A model generated the notes under the pieces. That model did no database searches and had not been told where the DNA came from. It saw nothing but the letters and a program-made list of their open reading frames with translations. Of a stretch of DNA of 64,000 bases, positions 1 to 8,731 are shown piece after piece. The DNA is from Bordetella pseudohinzii. Its GTDB lineage: Bacteria > Pseudomonadota > Gammaproteobacteria > Burkholderiales > Burkholderiaceae_B. The position numbers were made by a program, and so were the translations under genes. The stretch spans positions 1-64,000 of the forward strand of contig NZ_JHEP02000002.1 in the NCBI RefSeq assembly GCF_000657795.2, written 5' to 3'. The stretch's first letter is position 1; the number at the start of each line of letters is the position of its first letter.

Positions 1-122
1 CTACCGCGCCGCGTCTGCGTTGCTGTCTGTGTTGCGAGGGGGCGAACTATAGCACAGTTTTTTTGCGTGTGTCGTAAGCGGGGGCGAAAGCCGCGCATTT
101 TCTTCTTGGGGCGGCCCGCCAT

Positions 123-178
123 GCTGGCGCTGGCCCGCGGATATCCCCTGCGCGGCAGGGGCGAACGCCAGCGCCAGC
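123..178. repeat. Nested inverted repeat upstream of rng
   Basis: A perfect 12-base inverted repeat (GCTGGCGCTGGC at 123-134, GCCAGCGCCAGC at 167-178) encloses a second hairpin, CCCCTGC/GCAGGGG with a GCG loop (145-161). There is no T-run after it. It could be the end of an upstream transcript or a folded leader before rng. The rest of bases 1-226 contains no convincing gene. Confidence 0.55.
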
Positions 179-183
179 CCGAC

Positions 184-211
184 TTACGATACCCTAGCGC
201 ATCACTATATA
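184..211 (+). promoter_or_regulatory. Candidate sigma-70 promoter for rng
   Basis: TTACGA (184-189) and TATATA (206-211) are separated by 16 bases just before the rng start at 227. The predicted transcript start would leave a leader of only about 10 bases, so this may not be the main promoter. Confidence 0.3.
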
Positions 212-226
212 TAGACACGGACAACA

Positions 227-1690
227 ATGACTGAAGACATTCTGATCAACGTCACGCCTTTCGAGACCCGTGTTGCCATCGTCGCCCAGGGCGCGGTGCA
301 GGAGTTGCACGTCGAGCGCAGCATCCAGCGCGGCCACGTCGGCAATATCTATCTGGGCCGGGTGGTCCGGGTGCTGCCGGGGATGCAGAGTGCCTTTATC
401 GATATCGGGCTGGAGCGCGCGGCCTTCATCCATATCGCCGACCTGAGGGAAAACCGCCAGGAGCGCAGCCAGGGGCTCACCCCCACCCCCATAGAGAAAC
501 TGCTGTTCGAGGGCCAGACCTTGATGGTCCAGGTCATCAAGGATCCGCTGGGCACCAAGGGCGCCCGGCTGTCGACCCAGATCAGCATCGCCGGGCGCAT
601 GCTGGTCTATCTTCCGCACGACCCGCATATCGGCATCTCCCAGAAAATTGATTCCGAGAGCGAACGCACGCAGTTGCGCGAGCGCCTGCAGGCGCTGGTG
701 CCGGCCGAGGAAAAAGGCGGCTTTATTGTCCGCACCCAGGCCGAAGGCGCCACCGACGAAGAGCTGACGGCCGACCTGGAGTATCTGCGCAAGCTCTGGA
801 GCAGCGTGCAGGCCGCCGCCCGCAGCCAGCCCGCGCCCACGGTGCTGCACCAGGACCTGACACTGGCGCAACGGGTGTTGCGCGATATGGTGGGCCCCTA
901 TACAGGCGTCATCCAGGTGGATTCCCGCAGCACCACGGCGGCGCTGCAGGAGTGGGCCAAGATCTACACCCCCTCCGTGATGCCCCGCATCCGCCATTAC
1001 AGCGGCGAGCGTCCCCTCTTTGACACGGCCAGCGTGGATGAGGAGATCGCGCGCGCGCTGTCGCGCCGCGTGGACCTGAAATCCGGCGGCTATCTGATCG
1101 TGGACCAGACCGAGGCGCTGACCACGGTGGACGTCAATACGGGCGGATTCGTGGGCGGGCGCAATTTCGACGACACCATCTTCAAGACCAATCTGGAAGC
1201 GGCCCAGGCCATCGCCCGCCAGCTGCGCCTGCGCAACCTGGGCGGCATCGTCATCCTCGATTTCATTGACATGGAGGACAGCGAACACCGCGACACCGTC
1301 CTGGGCGAGCTGAAGAAGGCCCTGTCACGCGACCGCACGCGCATGACGGTCAATGGATTTACGCAATTGGGGCTGGTCGAAATGACCCGCAAGCGCACGC
1401 GGGACTCCCTGGCGCATCAGCTCTGTGAGCCCTGCCCCATGTGCCAGGCGCGCGGCAATGTCCGCACGGCGCGCACCGTCTGCTATGAAATCCTGCGCGA
1501 AATCCTGCGCGAGGCCCGGCAGTTCAACCCTAAGGAGTTTCGCGTCCTGGCCTCGCAAAGCGTGGTGGATTTGTTCCTGGAGGAAGAGAGCCAGCATCTG
1601 GCCATGCTGGGCGACTTCGTGGGCAAGCCGATTTCGCTGGAAGTGGAAGGCGCCTACTCTCAGGAGCAATACGACATCATCCTGATCTGA
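227..1690 (+). CDS. rng: Ribonuclease G
   Basis: This is a 487-residue endoribonuclease of the RNase E/G family, the usual length for RNase G. The family processes the 5' end of 16S rRNA and cuts AU-rich single-stranded mRNA in the cytoplasm. An S1-like RNA-binding region occupies roughly residues 35-125. The catalytic-core acidic residues are D302 in VDVNTG and D345 in ILDFIDME. The zinc-link cysteines C403 and C406 (CPMC) hold the dimer together in this family. The long C-terminal degradosome scaffold of RNase E is absent, which separates it from rne. The start at 227 gives the canonical MTEDILINVTP beginning. Confidence 0.96.
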   Translation: MTEDILINVTPFETRVAIVAQGAVQELHVERSIQRGHVGNIYLGRVVRVLPGMQSAFIDIGLERAAFIHIADLRENRQERSQGLTPTPIEKLLFEGQTLMVQVIKDPLGTKGARLSTQISIAGRMLVYLPHDPHIGISQKIDSESERTQLRERLQALVPAEEKGGFIVRTQAEGATDEELTADLEYLRKLWSSVQAAARSQPAPTVLHQDLTLAQRVLRDMVGPYTGVIQVDSRSTTAALQEWAKIYTPSVMPRIRHYSGERPLFDTASVDEEIARALSRRVDLKSGGYLIVDQTEALTTVDVNTGGFVGGRNFDDTIFKTNLEAAQAIARQLRLRNLGGIVILDFIDMEDSEHRDTVLGELKKALSRDRTRMTVNGFTQLGLVEMTRKRTRDSLAHQLCEPCPMCQARGNVRTARTVCYEILREILREARQFNPKEFRVLASQSVVDLFLEEESQHLAMLGDFVGKPISLEVEGAYSQEQYDIILI

Positions 1691-1705
1691 TCCGCCCGGC
1701 CGGCG

Positions 1706-1879
1706 CTAGCGTTCGCAGGTCCAGACGACGCTGTCTGTCCAGGACCCGCCGGCATCCAGGCAAAGGTCGATGGCATATTGCCGCGCCAGCCAGATGCCGG
1801 CCGCCACGCCCAGGATGAACACCAGCAGAATAAGCAAGCCCCGAATCCACTTGCCCCAGCCGCAGCGCGCCTGTCCCAT
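1706..1879 (-). CDS. Small single-pass membrane protein
   Basis: This 57-residue protein has a basic N-terminus, one hydrophobic segment at about residues 15-32 (LLILLVFILGVAAGIWLA) and a short tail with two cysteines (C40, C55) and the sequence LDAGGSW. A longer reading frame exists, but this ATG is preceded by AGGGAG at good spacing. It lies between convergent rng and the autotransporter gene on the same strand. The tail resembles short hypothetical membrane proteins common in Alcaligenaceae. Function is unknown; the two cysteines could form a disulfide if the tail is periplasmic. Confidence 0.7.
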   Translation of the reverse strand: MGQARCGWGKWIRGLLILLVFILGVAAGIWLARQYAIDLCLDAGGSWTDSVVWTCER

Positions 1880-1981
1880 TGTGCTTATCTCCCTGACAAA
1901 TGGCGCTATTGTGCGGACACAAGGCGGGCGGATGCCGGCAGGCGGACCACTCTCGGACCAAGCTGGTCCCAGGGCATGAAA

Positions 1982-2003
1982 AAGCCGCCCTTCCGGGCGG
2001 CTT
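1982..2003 (-). terminator. Rho-independent terminator after the autotransporter gene
   Basis: A 9-bp stem AAGCCGCCC/GGGCGGCTT with a TTCC loop lies just past the autotransporter stop. On the minus strand it is followed by five T residues, a classic intrinsic terminator. Confidence 0.85.
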
Positions 2004-2020
2004 GTGCTGCGAGCCACGGG

Positions 2021-4771
2021 CTACCAGGTGTACTTCACCCCGGCCCGGGCGACGTACTGGTGGTAGTCCTGCGAGCCCCAGCTGCCGCCCACATTGGCCC
2101 AGCCGGTCCAACCCTTGGTGAAGTTGGCGTGCAGGCCCAGCTTGAGTTCGTAGCGGTCCTTGGGATAGAGCTCATCGACCCGCGTGCCATCGAACTTCAC
2201 GGCGCCGTCCGTGCCCACATGCCACCAGTTCAGCGTGGCAAAGGGCTGCAGCTGCCGGCCATTGCCCAGGTCAAAGGTCCGGTAGGCGCGCACGCCCAGG
2301 CGCGTGATGGCGCCATCGGAGGTCCCGCCCGAGATCTTGGTCCCGGCTGGATCCGTGACATCATCGGTCTTGACGCTGGCGTAGATCACCTGCGCCTGCG
2401 GCTCCACCACCCAGCTGGCCGGCAGGCCAAAGGCGTAGCCCGCCTCGGCCGAGGCCGCCCAGCCATGCGAGTCATAGCTGGTCGATCCCAGGTCCTCGCC
2501 ATCGACATGGTTGTTGAACCAGCCATATTGCAGCCAGGTATCCACATAGGCGCCCAGCTTGCTCTCGTTGTTCTGGAACCAGGTGCCGTACAGGCCCAGC
2601 CCATAGCCATCGGCCTTGCCATGGACATGGGCGGCGTTGCCCTCGGCGCTGGCCCGGCTGCGCGAGTTGGCATAGGTCATCATGCCACCGAGGTGCAAGC
2701 GGTCCGCCTCGGAGAACAAACTCCATTGCGCCACGTCGCCGCCGCCCTGGATCTGGAAGGTGTCGGAACTGACATCGAGCTGCCGGTCGTTGCTCTTGCT
2801 CCCCTCCCAGCGACCCGTCATCCGCAGCCACAGCGCCCCGCGCCGCGCTCCTTCGCGCGCATCGTCCGTGCTCTCGATGAATTGCGGCTCGCCCAGACGG
2901 TCATGCAGACTGTGCACAAACATCTGGCTCGCAAACCCCTGGTTGGCCAGATAGGCGCCCACCTCGGGACGGAAGAGCGGACGGCCCCCCTCGCCCTGGG
3001 TGCGCAGATACCAGTCGTCGCCCGCGCCCTGCTGATCACCCCGGTACAGCCGGTACTCATACGGGCCGCCCACCACCCGGCCATCGAGCGCGAACGCCCC
3101 GGCCGCCGTCGTGCCGCCGTTTTGCACCTGCACCACACGGATGCCATTGCCCGAGGTGTTGGCCCCCGGCCCGCCGCTATTGACCACTTGCAGCCGCGTC
3201 TGGCCGCTGGCCGTGCCCCCATCAATGACGATCCGGTCGGTCGGCGAATCGCTGCCCCCCAGATAGGTGTTCAGCCCGATGACGCCATTGCTGCCCGACA
3301 AGGACTGGACCGTCAGCGTCTTGTGAGCGCCGGCCGCCGGCGGCGAAAAACGCGCCGCGCTGTCGTTCAAGGCCAGTTGGGTCAGCGTCGAGTCGCCCGT
3401 GATCTGCCAGCTCGAGCCATTGTTCAGCGTCACATTGGACGTGCTGCCCGCTTGCAGCAGGGCCTGGCCCGCGAACTGCGACTGGCTGGCCACCAGGTTG
3501 AGCGTGCCTGCCGTGCCGGCGTCGTCCGGTCCCACGCGAAAAGCCACGCCCGAAGCATTGGTCAGCGAGACGCCCGTCAGATTGACCTGGGCCGTGCCGC
3601 CCTCGATCACGATGCCGTCGCCCGAGCTGGCCAGCGTGCCTCCCGTCACCGTGAACGAGGAAGCCGTGTCGGCCGCCGCGGCCAGGGAAAGAATGGCCGC
3701 CACCTGCCCCGCGCCGCTGACCTGAAGCTGGCTGTTGTTGCTCAGCACGATATCGCCGCCATCGAAGGTCGACAAGCCAAAGGCGTCGGCGTCGCCTGCG
3801 ATCGACAGCTGGCTGGCGCCCAGAAAGCGCACCGCGCCGCCATCGAAAACGACCAGGCCATAGGCCGTGCCGCTGCCGCTGACGCTGGCATTGACCGCGC
3901 CATTGGCGACAATCTCGCCGCCCCCTTGCGCGCCGGCGACCGTGCCATTGTTACCCTGCATCGATATCGTGCCTGTCATGCCCGCCAGATCGACACGCGA
4001 GCCGGCTCCGCCGGCATACGCCATCATCGCTTCCTTGGCCACGATCGCGATATCGCTCTGGCCACTTACCGTCAGGGTGCCGCCGCCCCACGATGACAGC
4101 GCATATTGCTGGTTGCCAAAGCCGCCAGCCCGCCCATCCATGCGTATCACCACGCGCTCGGCGCTCATGGTGCCGCCCTTATGGGTCACCAGGCCCCAGC
4201 CCTGGAAGCCATCGCTATAGGTGTTGACTGTCGTCAGCCCGGTCAGGCCGATGGAGGAGTTCGTATAGGCATACACCCCATACGGTTCATCGGAGGTGGC
4301 ATTGACCGTCAGATTGTCGGCGGTAATGGATGGCCGCACGCCGCTTGCGCTGGCAACTTCGGCGAACAGACCGGTTGCGCCGATAATGCCCGACGCTGCG
4401 CCATAGCTCTCGACATTGATAATCGAACCCGAGCCCAGGTCGATGACGCCGCCGTTCTGGGCGGTAATGGCGCCCAGACCGCCTGCGGTCAGATTGGTGG
4501 CCGTAATACCGCCGCCGCCCGTCACCAAAATGGTGCGGCTATTCGTGCCGACCATGCCGTTGGCCTGGAAGACCGGCGTTGTATAGCCGCTGGCGGTATA
4601 TGAAGTGCCGGAAGGAACTGTCGTCGCGGGCCAATCGCCGTTCACCGTGGCGGCGGCCGCCGGCACCGCGGCGCGAGGCGGCAGCGGCACGACAAACTGG
4701 GCTTGGGCACAGAAAGAAAAACTGGCGGCGGAAAATACCAGGACCTGCCGGGACACGCGGAGTCTCACCAT
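2021..4771 (-). CDS. Autotransporter with pertactin-like passenger
   Basis: This 916-residue type Va autotransporter has a signal peptide at about residues 1-25 (cleavage near AQA/QF). A long Gly/Ser/Asn/Thr-rich passenger with repeating beta-helix texture runs to about residue 600. The typical pertactin-family junction (YRLYRGD, then DWYLRT) is followed by a C-terminal outer-membrane beta-barrel of about 270 residues. It ends with alternating hydrophobic residues and an aromatic terminus (VKYTW), as the BAM assembly signal requires. ATG is preceded by AGGAG. Likely a surface adhesin or related virulence factor; the passenger ligand cannot be told from sequence. A long AT-rich upstream region suggests its own regulation. 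Confidence 0.92.
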   Translation of the reverse strand: MVRLRVSRQVLVFSAASFSFCAQAQFVVPLPPRAAVPAAAATVNGDWPATTVPSGTSYTASGYTTPVFQANGMVGTNSRTILVTGGGGITATNLTAGGLGAITAQNGGVIDLGSGSIINVESYGAASGIIGATGLFAEVASASGVRPSITADNLTVNATSDEPYGVYAYTNSSIGLTGLTTVNTYSDGFQGWGLVTHKGGTMSAERVVIRMDGRAGGFGNQQYALSSWGGGTLTVSGQSDIAIVAKEAMMAYAGGAGSRVDLAGMTGTISMQGNNGTVAGAQGGGEIVANGAVNASVSGSGTAYGLVVFDGGAVRFLGASQLSIAGDADAFGLSTFDGGDIVLSNNSQLQVSGAGQVAAILSLAAAADTASSFTVTGGTLASSGDGIVIEGGTAQVNLTGVSLTNASGVAFRVGPDDAGTAGTLNLVASQSQFAGQALLQAGSTSNVTLNNGSSWQITGDSTLTQLALNDSAARFSPPAAGAHKTLTVQSLSGSNGVIGLNTYLGGSDSPTDRIVIDGGTASGQTRLQVVNSGGPGANTSGNGIRVVQVQNGGTTAAGAFALDGRVVGGPYEYRLYRGDQQGAGDDWYLRTQGEGGRPLFRPEVGAYLANQGFASQMFVHSLHDRLGEPQFIESTDDAREGARRGALWLRMTGRWEGSKSNDRQLDVSSDTFQIQGGGDVAQWSLFSEADRLHLGGMMTYANSRSRASAEGNAAHVHGKADGYGLGLYGTWFQNNESKLGAYVDTWLQYGWFNNHVDGEDLGSTSYDSHGWAASAEAGYAFGLPASWVVEPQAQVIYASVKTDDVTDPAGTKISGGTSDGAITRLGVRAYRTFDLGNGRQLQPFATLNWWHVGTDGAVKFDGTRVDELYPKDRYELKLGLHANFTKGWTGWANVGGSWGSQDYHQYVARAGVKYTW

Positions 4772-4910
4772 TATTGGCTCCTGAGCAATATGGGAACAAC
4801 GACATACGGGTCATGCGGGCCGGAGCCCCAAAGCGGCAAGCGCCGTGAATACGGCGCCATCATCGCAAAAATGCGAGTATTTAGTACAACTTATCGAAGA
4901 AAATACTGCG

Positions 4911-4947
4911 CCACAACATATTCCAGATAATCTGGTCTATTTTGTGG
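4911..4947. promoter_or_regulatory. 37-base dyad, candidate operator upstream of the autotransporter gene
   Basis: The arms are centred on base 4929: CCACAA (4911-4916) pairs with TTGTGG (4942-4947) and CCAGAT (4923-4928) with ATCTGG (4930-4935). Fifteen of 18 positions are symmetrical. It lies about 140 bases upstream of the autotransporter start and beyond the msbA terminator, consistent with an operator; a cruciform or RNA hairpin is possible. Confidence 0.5.
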
Positions 4948-4983
4948 TTTAAATCCAAATAAGCGCCACCGCCGAGGCCGCGC

Positions 4984-5013
4984 AAAAAAAAGCGCCGCCC
5001 ACGCGGGCGACGC
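4984..5013 (-). terminator. Rho-independent terminator after msbA
   Basis: A 9-bp stem (4992-5000 with 5005-5013, one G-U pair in RNA) with a 4-base loop is followed on the minus strand by eight consecutive T residues. It separates msbA transcription from the autotransporter gene. Confidence 0.88.
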
Positions 5014-5114
5014 CGGAATTTCCGCCAGGACCTGCCGGGCGGCCTCTCTCTGCAAGGAGGGCCAGTGTATCGGGCCTGGCTGCAACCAGGCATGAAGCTG
5101 TGTAAGCGTAAAGC

Positions 5115-6890
5115 TCAGTCTTCGCGGAACTGCATGTTGTACAGCGTGGCGTACAGGCCGCCGGCGGCCAGGAGCTCGGCATGCGGCCCCTGCTCGACGA
5201 TGCGCCCGGCGTCCAGCACGATGATGCGGTCGGCATTCTGGACGGTGGACAGGCGGTGGGCGATCACCAGCGTGGTGCGGCCGCGCATCAGGCGCTCCAG
5301 CGAGCTTTGCACCTGGCGCTCGGATTCGTTATCCAGCGCCGAGGTCGCTTCATCCAGGATGAGGATGGGCGCGTTCTTGATGAGCGCGCGCGCGATGGCC
5401 AGGCGCTGGCGCTGGCCGCCCGACAGGCGGGCGGCATTTTCACCCACGGGCGTGTGCATGCCCTTGGGCAGGCCGTCGACGAACTCCAGCAGATTGGCCG
5501 CGGCCAGGGCGTCGCGCACGCGCTGGTCGTCGGCCTTGCCGAGCGCGCCATAGCCCACGTTGGCGGCAATGGTGTCGTCGAACAGCACGACATCCTGGCT
5601 GACCAGCGACAGGTGCGAGCGCAGGCTGCGCAGCTGGACCTCGTTGATGGGCACATCATCGACCAGGATGCTGCCCTCGGTGGGCAACACAAAGCGCGGC
5701 AGCATGTTGACCAGCGTGGTCTTGCCGCTGCCCGAGCGGCCGACCAGGGCCACGGTCTGGCCCGGCTCGACCGTGAAGGAAACTCCGGCGACGGTGTCGC
5801 GCTCGGCATCGGGGAAGCGGTGGCCGACCTGGCGGAATTCGATCTTGCCTCGCACCGGCTCGGGCAGCTGGCGCTGGCCGTCGTCCACCTCGGGCAACTG
5901 GTCGACGAGGGTGAAGACGCTCTCGGCCGACACCAGCATCTTCTGCATCTTGCTGGCCAGGTTGGTCAGCCGCTTGATGGGGTCGAAGATCTGGGCCAGG
6001 GCGCTCATGAAAGCGGCGAACGCGCCCGCCGTCAGCGCGCCGGCATTGGCCTGCCCCAGGGCCACGGCGATCACGGCGGCCACGGCCACGGCGATGCAGA
6101 CCTGGGTCAAGGGCGTCAGGGCGGCGTCGGCCACGGCGGTGCGCATCGCAAAGCGGCGCAGCCGCGCATTGACGTAGGCAAAGCGGCCGCGCTCGGCTTC
6201 ATAGCCGTCAAAGAGCTTGATGACGCGCTGGCCGTCTATGCCTTCGCTCACCACGCGGGTGAGCTCGGCGTTCATGTTGACGGTTTCGCGGTTGATGCGG
6301 CGCAGGCGGCGGGCGAAAGAGCGCGCGATCCAGACCGAGACCGGCATCACCACCAGGATGATGACCGTCAGCAGCCATGACATATACAGCAGCACGCAGA
6401 TCAGCGAAATCACCACCAGGGTTTCGCGCACCAGCACGGTGATGACGTCCGTGGCATATCCGGTCACGTTGCCGGCGTCGATGGTGAAACGATTGAGCAG
6501 CCGCCCGGTGTCGCCGCGCTTGAAATCGGCATCCGGCAGCCCGAGCAGGCGCTCGAACATATCGCGCCGTATGCCCAGCAGCACATTATTGGCCACCCAG
6601 GCGAGCAGATAATCGCTGAAGAAATTGCACACGCCGCGGATAAAGATCAGCCCCACCACCGCCAGCGGCACGGACCAGATATATTGCGGTTTGTCGCCCG
6701 CGAAGCCGCCGTCGATCAGCGGTTTCATGATGACGGCGAGTGTCGGCTGCGTGGCCGCGGCGCCCGCCATCAGCAGGACGGCCAGCAGCAGCCCCTTCCA
6801 GTAGGAGCCGACCCGGCTATAGATGCGCTGCCACAGCACGGCTTTGACCGGTTCGTTGCCGGCTGTTGCGTCACGTACGCCAGAAGTCAA
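5115..6890 (-). CDS. msbA: Lipid A export ABC transporter (MsbA flippase)
   Basis: An inner-membrane half-transporter that flips lipid A-core from the cytoplasmic to the periplasmic leaflet. With the proposed TTG start it has 591 residues, close to E. coli MsbA (582). Six membrane segments fill about residues 25-305. The nucleotide-binding domain carries Walker A GRSGSGKTT (about 384-392), the signature LSGGQ (490-494) and Walker B ILILDEATSALD. An ATG at 7001 would extend the protein by 37 non-conserved residues into the divergent heptosyltransferase gene. TTG 6890 fits the probable -10 boxes at 6903-6928 better; GTG 6839 is also possible. The divergent LPS heptosyltransferase supports a lipid A/LPS role. 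Confidence 0.9.
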   Translation of the reverse strand: MTSGVRDATAGNEPVKAVLWQRIYSRVGSYWKGLLLAVLLMAGAAATQPTLAVIMKPLIDGGFAGDKPQYIWSVPLAVVGLIFIRGVCNFFSDYLLAWVANNVLLGIRRDMFERLLGLPDADFKRGDTGRLLNRFTIDAGNVTGYATDVITVLVRETLVVISLICVLLYMSWLLTVIILVVMPVSVWIARSFARRLRRINRETVNMNAELTRVVSEGIDGQRVIKLFDGYEAERGRFAYVNARLRRFAMRTAVADAALTPLTQVCIAVAVAAVIAVALGQANAGALTAGAFAAFMSALAQIFDPIKRLTNLASKMQKMLVSAESVFTLVDQLPEVDDGQRQLPEPVRGKIEFRQVGHRFPDAERDTVAGVSFTVEPGQTVALVGRSGSGKTTLVNMLPRFVLPTEGSILVDDVPINEVQLRSLRSHLSLVSQDVVLFDDTIAANVGYGALGKADDQRVRDALAAANLLEFVDGLPKGMHTPVGENAARLSGGQRQRLAIARALIKNAPILILDEATSALDNESERQVQSSLERLMRGRTTLVIAHRLSTVQNADRIIVLDAGRIVEQGPHAELLAAGGLYATLYNMQFRED

Positions 6891-6907
6891 GGGTGCACTC
6901 GCTTTAA

Positions 6908-6928
6908 TACAATCATGCCGGGATTGTA
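6908..6928. promoter_or_regulatory. Divergent overlapping promoter elements in an inverted repeat
   Basis: TACAATC (6908-6914) and GATTGTA (6922-6928) form a perfect 7-base inverted repeat with a 7-base spacer. Each arm contains TACAAT, a good -10 element, one per strand. The plus copy faces the heptosyltransferase gene, the minus copy faces msbA. A further minus -10-like TATTAA lies at 6904-6909. Confidence 0.45.
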
Positions 6929-6984
6929 CCCGCCGCCACCGGCTCCCTTGAATGAAATACGCCCGCCAGGGCCATCGAGTCTCC

Positions 6985-7941
6985 ATGTCCGCACTATCCA
7001 CCCTCTACGTCCGCGTGCCCAACTGGGTGGGCGATGTCTGCATGAGCCTGCCCAGCCTGCGCCTGCTGCAGGCCAGCGGCCTGCCCCTGGTCATCTGCGC
7101 CCGCCCCTGGGCCCGGGACCTGCTCGACGGCCTGCCCAAGGCGGATTTCCTGCCCATGACGGGCAAATGGCGCAGCGACCGCGCCACGGTGGCCCGCCAT
7201 CGCCAGGGACAGGCTCGCGGCCTGCTGCTGCCGGATTCGCTGTCCAGCGCGGCGGTTTTCCGCCTGGCCGGGGTGCCCAGCGCCGGCTACCGCGACGATG
7301 GACGCAGCCTCCTGCTGCGCTGGCCGATCAACAAGCCGGCCCAGGCCATGCACGCTGTGCAGTCCTGGTACTACCTGACCCGCCAGGCTCTGAAAGCCTG
7401 GGGCCTACCCGAAGGCGCGGCCGAGCCCGGCCCCTCGCTGGACCTGCCGCTGACCGAGCGCCACCGCAATGAATGCGAGGCGGCGCTGGCCCAGGCCGGC
7501 CTGGGCCAGCGCCCTTTTGTGCTGATCGCGCCCACGGCGACCGGCCTGCACAAGGGCAAGGTCAAGGTCTGGCCGCAATTCGACGCCCTGACCCGCGCCT
7601 TGCAGGCCCGGGGCCATACCGTGGTAATGTGCCCACCTGCGCCGGAAGTCGAGGAAGCCCGCCGCAATGCCCCGACAGCGTCCCTGCTGCCGCCCCTGGG
7701 CCTGGGCGCCTTCGCCTGCCTGACCGCTCGCGCGTCCCTGGTGATATGCAATGATTCGGGCGTCTCGCACGTCGCCGCGGCCGCCGGCGCGCGCGAACTG
7801 ACCCTCTTCGGCGTCACCCGCCGCGAACGGACCGGCCCCTGGTCCCCGCGCGCGGTCTGCCTGGGCGCCGAGGGCGCCTGGCCCAGCCTGGCCGAGGTCG
7901 AGGACGCGGCGCAGGCGCAATTGCAGGGCCGCCCCGAGTAG
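6985..7941 (+). CDS. LPS heptosyltransferase, GT9 family (WaaF-like)
   Basis: A 318-residue GT9 enzyme expected to transfer heptose from ADP-heptose to the growing LPS inner core at the cytoplasmic face of the inner membrane. It begins with the family N-terminus VRVPNWVGDVCMSLPSLRLL. The C-terminal nucleotide-sugar half has a K-rich segment (HKGKVKVWP), where the family motif lies, and CNDSGVSHVAAAAG with the conserved N-D-S-G and H. An upstream in-frame ATG at 6952 adds 11 residues; 6985 is chosen because the conserved fold starts immediately after it. It diverges from msbA and is followed 12 bases later by a DUF218 gene. WaaC versus WaaF cannot be decided from sequence alone. Confidence 0.85.
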   Translation: MSALSTLYVRVPNWVGDVCMSLPSLRLLQASGLPLVICARPWARDLLDGLPKADFLPMTGKWRSDRATVARHRQGQARGLLLPDSLSSAAVFRLAGVPSAGYRDDGRSLLLRWPINKPAQAMHAVQSWYYLTRQALKAWGLPEGAAEPGPSLDLPLTERHRNECEAALAQAGLGQRPFVLIAPTATGLHKGKVKVWPQFDALTRALQARGHTVVMCPPAPEVEEARRNAPTASLLPPLGLGAFACLTARASLVICNDSGVSHVAAAAGARELTLFGVTRRERTGPWSPRAVCLGAEGAWPSLAEVEDAAQAQLQGRPE

Positions 7942-7953
7942 CAATGTTTGGAT

Positions 7954-8718
7954 ATGACGATCAATAGTTACCTGACCAACCTCATCATTCCGCTGAACCT
8001 CTGCGTCACCCTGGTGGTGCTGGGCCTGGTGCTGGGCCTGTTGCGCTGGCGCAAGACCGCCGGCGCGCTGATTGCCGCCGGCCTGATCTGGGTCTTCGCC
8101 TGGTCCCTGCCGGCCACCTCGCTGTGGCTGGGCGGGTCGCTGGAAAAGCGCTATCCCCATCTGGCGCCGCAGACCGCCCCGACGGCCGACGCCATCGTCG
8201 TGCTGGGCGGCAACACCGCCAACGGGCGGGCCAATTGGTTCCTGCCTTACGAAAAAGAAACGGCGGTGGTGCGCGTGGACGTCGCCACCGACCTCTATCT
8301 GGCCGGCCGCGCGCCCAGGGTGGTGCTCTCGGGCGGCGCCCTGGAAGGCAATGTGAGCGAAGCGCAAGGCATGGCGCACCGCATGCGCCAGCGCGGCGTG
8401 CCGGATTCGGCCCTGGTGCTGGAGAACGCCAGCCGCAACACCTATGAAAACGCCGCCCTGACCGAGGATACGCTGCGCGCCAACCATATCGACAAGGTGC
8501 TGCTGGTGACCTCGGCGCTGCACATGCCCCGGGCCATGGCCGCCTTCTCCAAGCAGGGCGTGGAAGTCATTGCCGCGCCGGCGCCGCCGCAGATCGTGCT
8601 GCCGGCGGGCGGCGAGGTCTCCCCGTGGCTGCCCGATACCCGCACCCTGGACGCCAGCCGCTCCATCATCAAGGAATACGCGGGCCTGCTGGTGTACTGG
8701 CTGCGCGGCTGGGTCTAG
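7954..8718 (+). CDS. YdcF/ElyC-type DUF218 membrane protein
   Basis: A 254-residue envelope protein with two N-terminal membrane segments (about residues 10-30 and 37-54) and a DUF218 domain. The recognisable DUF218 elements are [24 protein letters not shown] and [13 protein letters not shown]. ElyC in E. coli, of the same architecture, affects peptidoglycan and lipid-carrier-dependent envelope steps, and SanA affects envelope permeability; the biochemical reaction is not settled. A TTG two codons upstream (7948) is an alternative start. It probably shares a transcript with the heptosyltransferase, which fits an envelope role. Confidence 0.85.
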   Translation: MTINSYLTNLIIPLNLCVTLVVLGLVLGLLRWRKTAGALIAAGLIWVFAWSLPATSLWLGGSLEKRYPHLAPQTAPTADAIVVLGGNTANGRANWFLPYEKETAVVRVDVATDLYLAGRAPRVVLSGGALEGNVSEAQGMAHRMRQRGVPDSALVLENASRNTYENAALTEDTLRANHIDKVLLVTSALHMPRAMAAFSKQGVEVIAAPAPPQIVLPAGGEVSPWLPDTRTLDASRSIIKEYAGLLVYWLRGWV

Positions 8719-8731
8719 GCGGGCCGGGACC

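Larger units (their letters stand above)
4772..5114. other. AT-rich intergenic region between msbA and the autotransporter gene
   Basis: This 343-base stretch has no supportable gene. It holds the msbA terminator (4984-5013), a large dyad (4911-4947) and an AT-rich segment (about 4865-4960) much lower in GC than its surroundings, where the autotransporter promoter probably lies. AGGAG sits 7-8 bases before the autotransporter ATG. Confidence 0.6.

Noticed and set aside
3030-3060. RGD tripeptide in the autotransporter (YRGDQ)
   Set aside because: It lies at the passenger/barrel junction motif common to pertactin-family proteins, not in an exposed loop as far as sequence shows, so I do not claim integrin binding.
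1778-4096. Plus-strand frame opposite the autotransporter gene
   Set aside because: No domain is recognisable and the autotransporter has a signal peptide, barrel and terminator.
4772-4960. BvgA-type heptad repeats before the autotransporter gene
   Set aside because: A TTTTCTT stretch is present on the minus strand, but no inverted heptad pair with proper spacing is visible.
6891-7001. N-terminal extension of MsbA from ATG 7001
   Set aside because: It would start inside the divergent gene and upstream of both -10 elements, and the extra 37 residues show no MsbA similarity.
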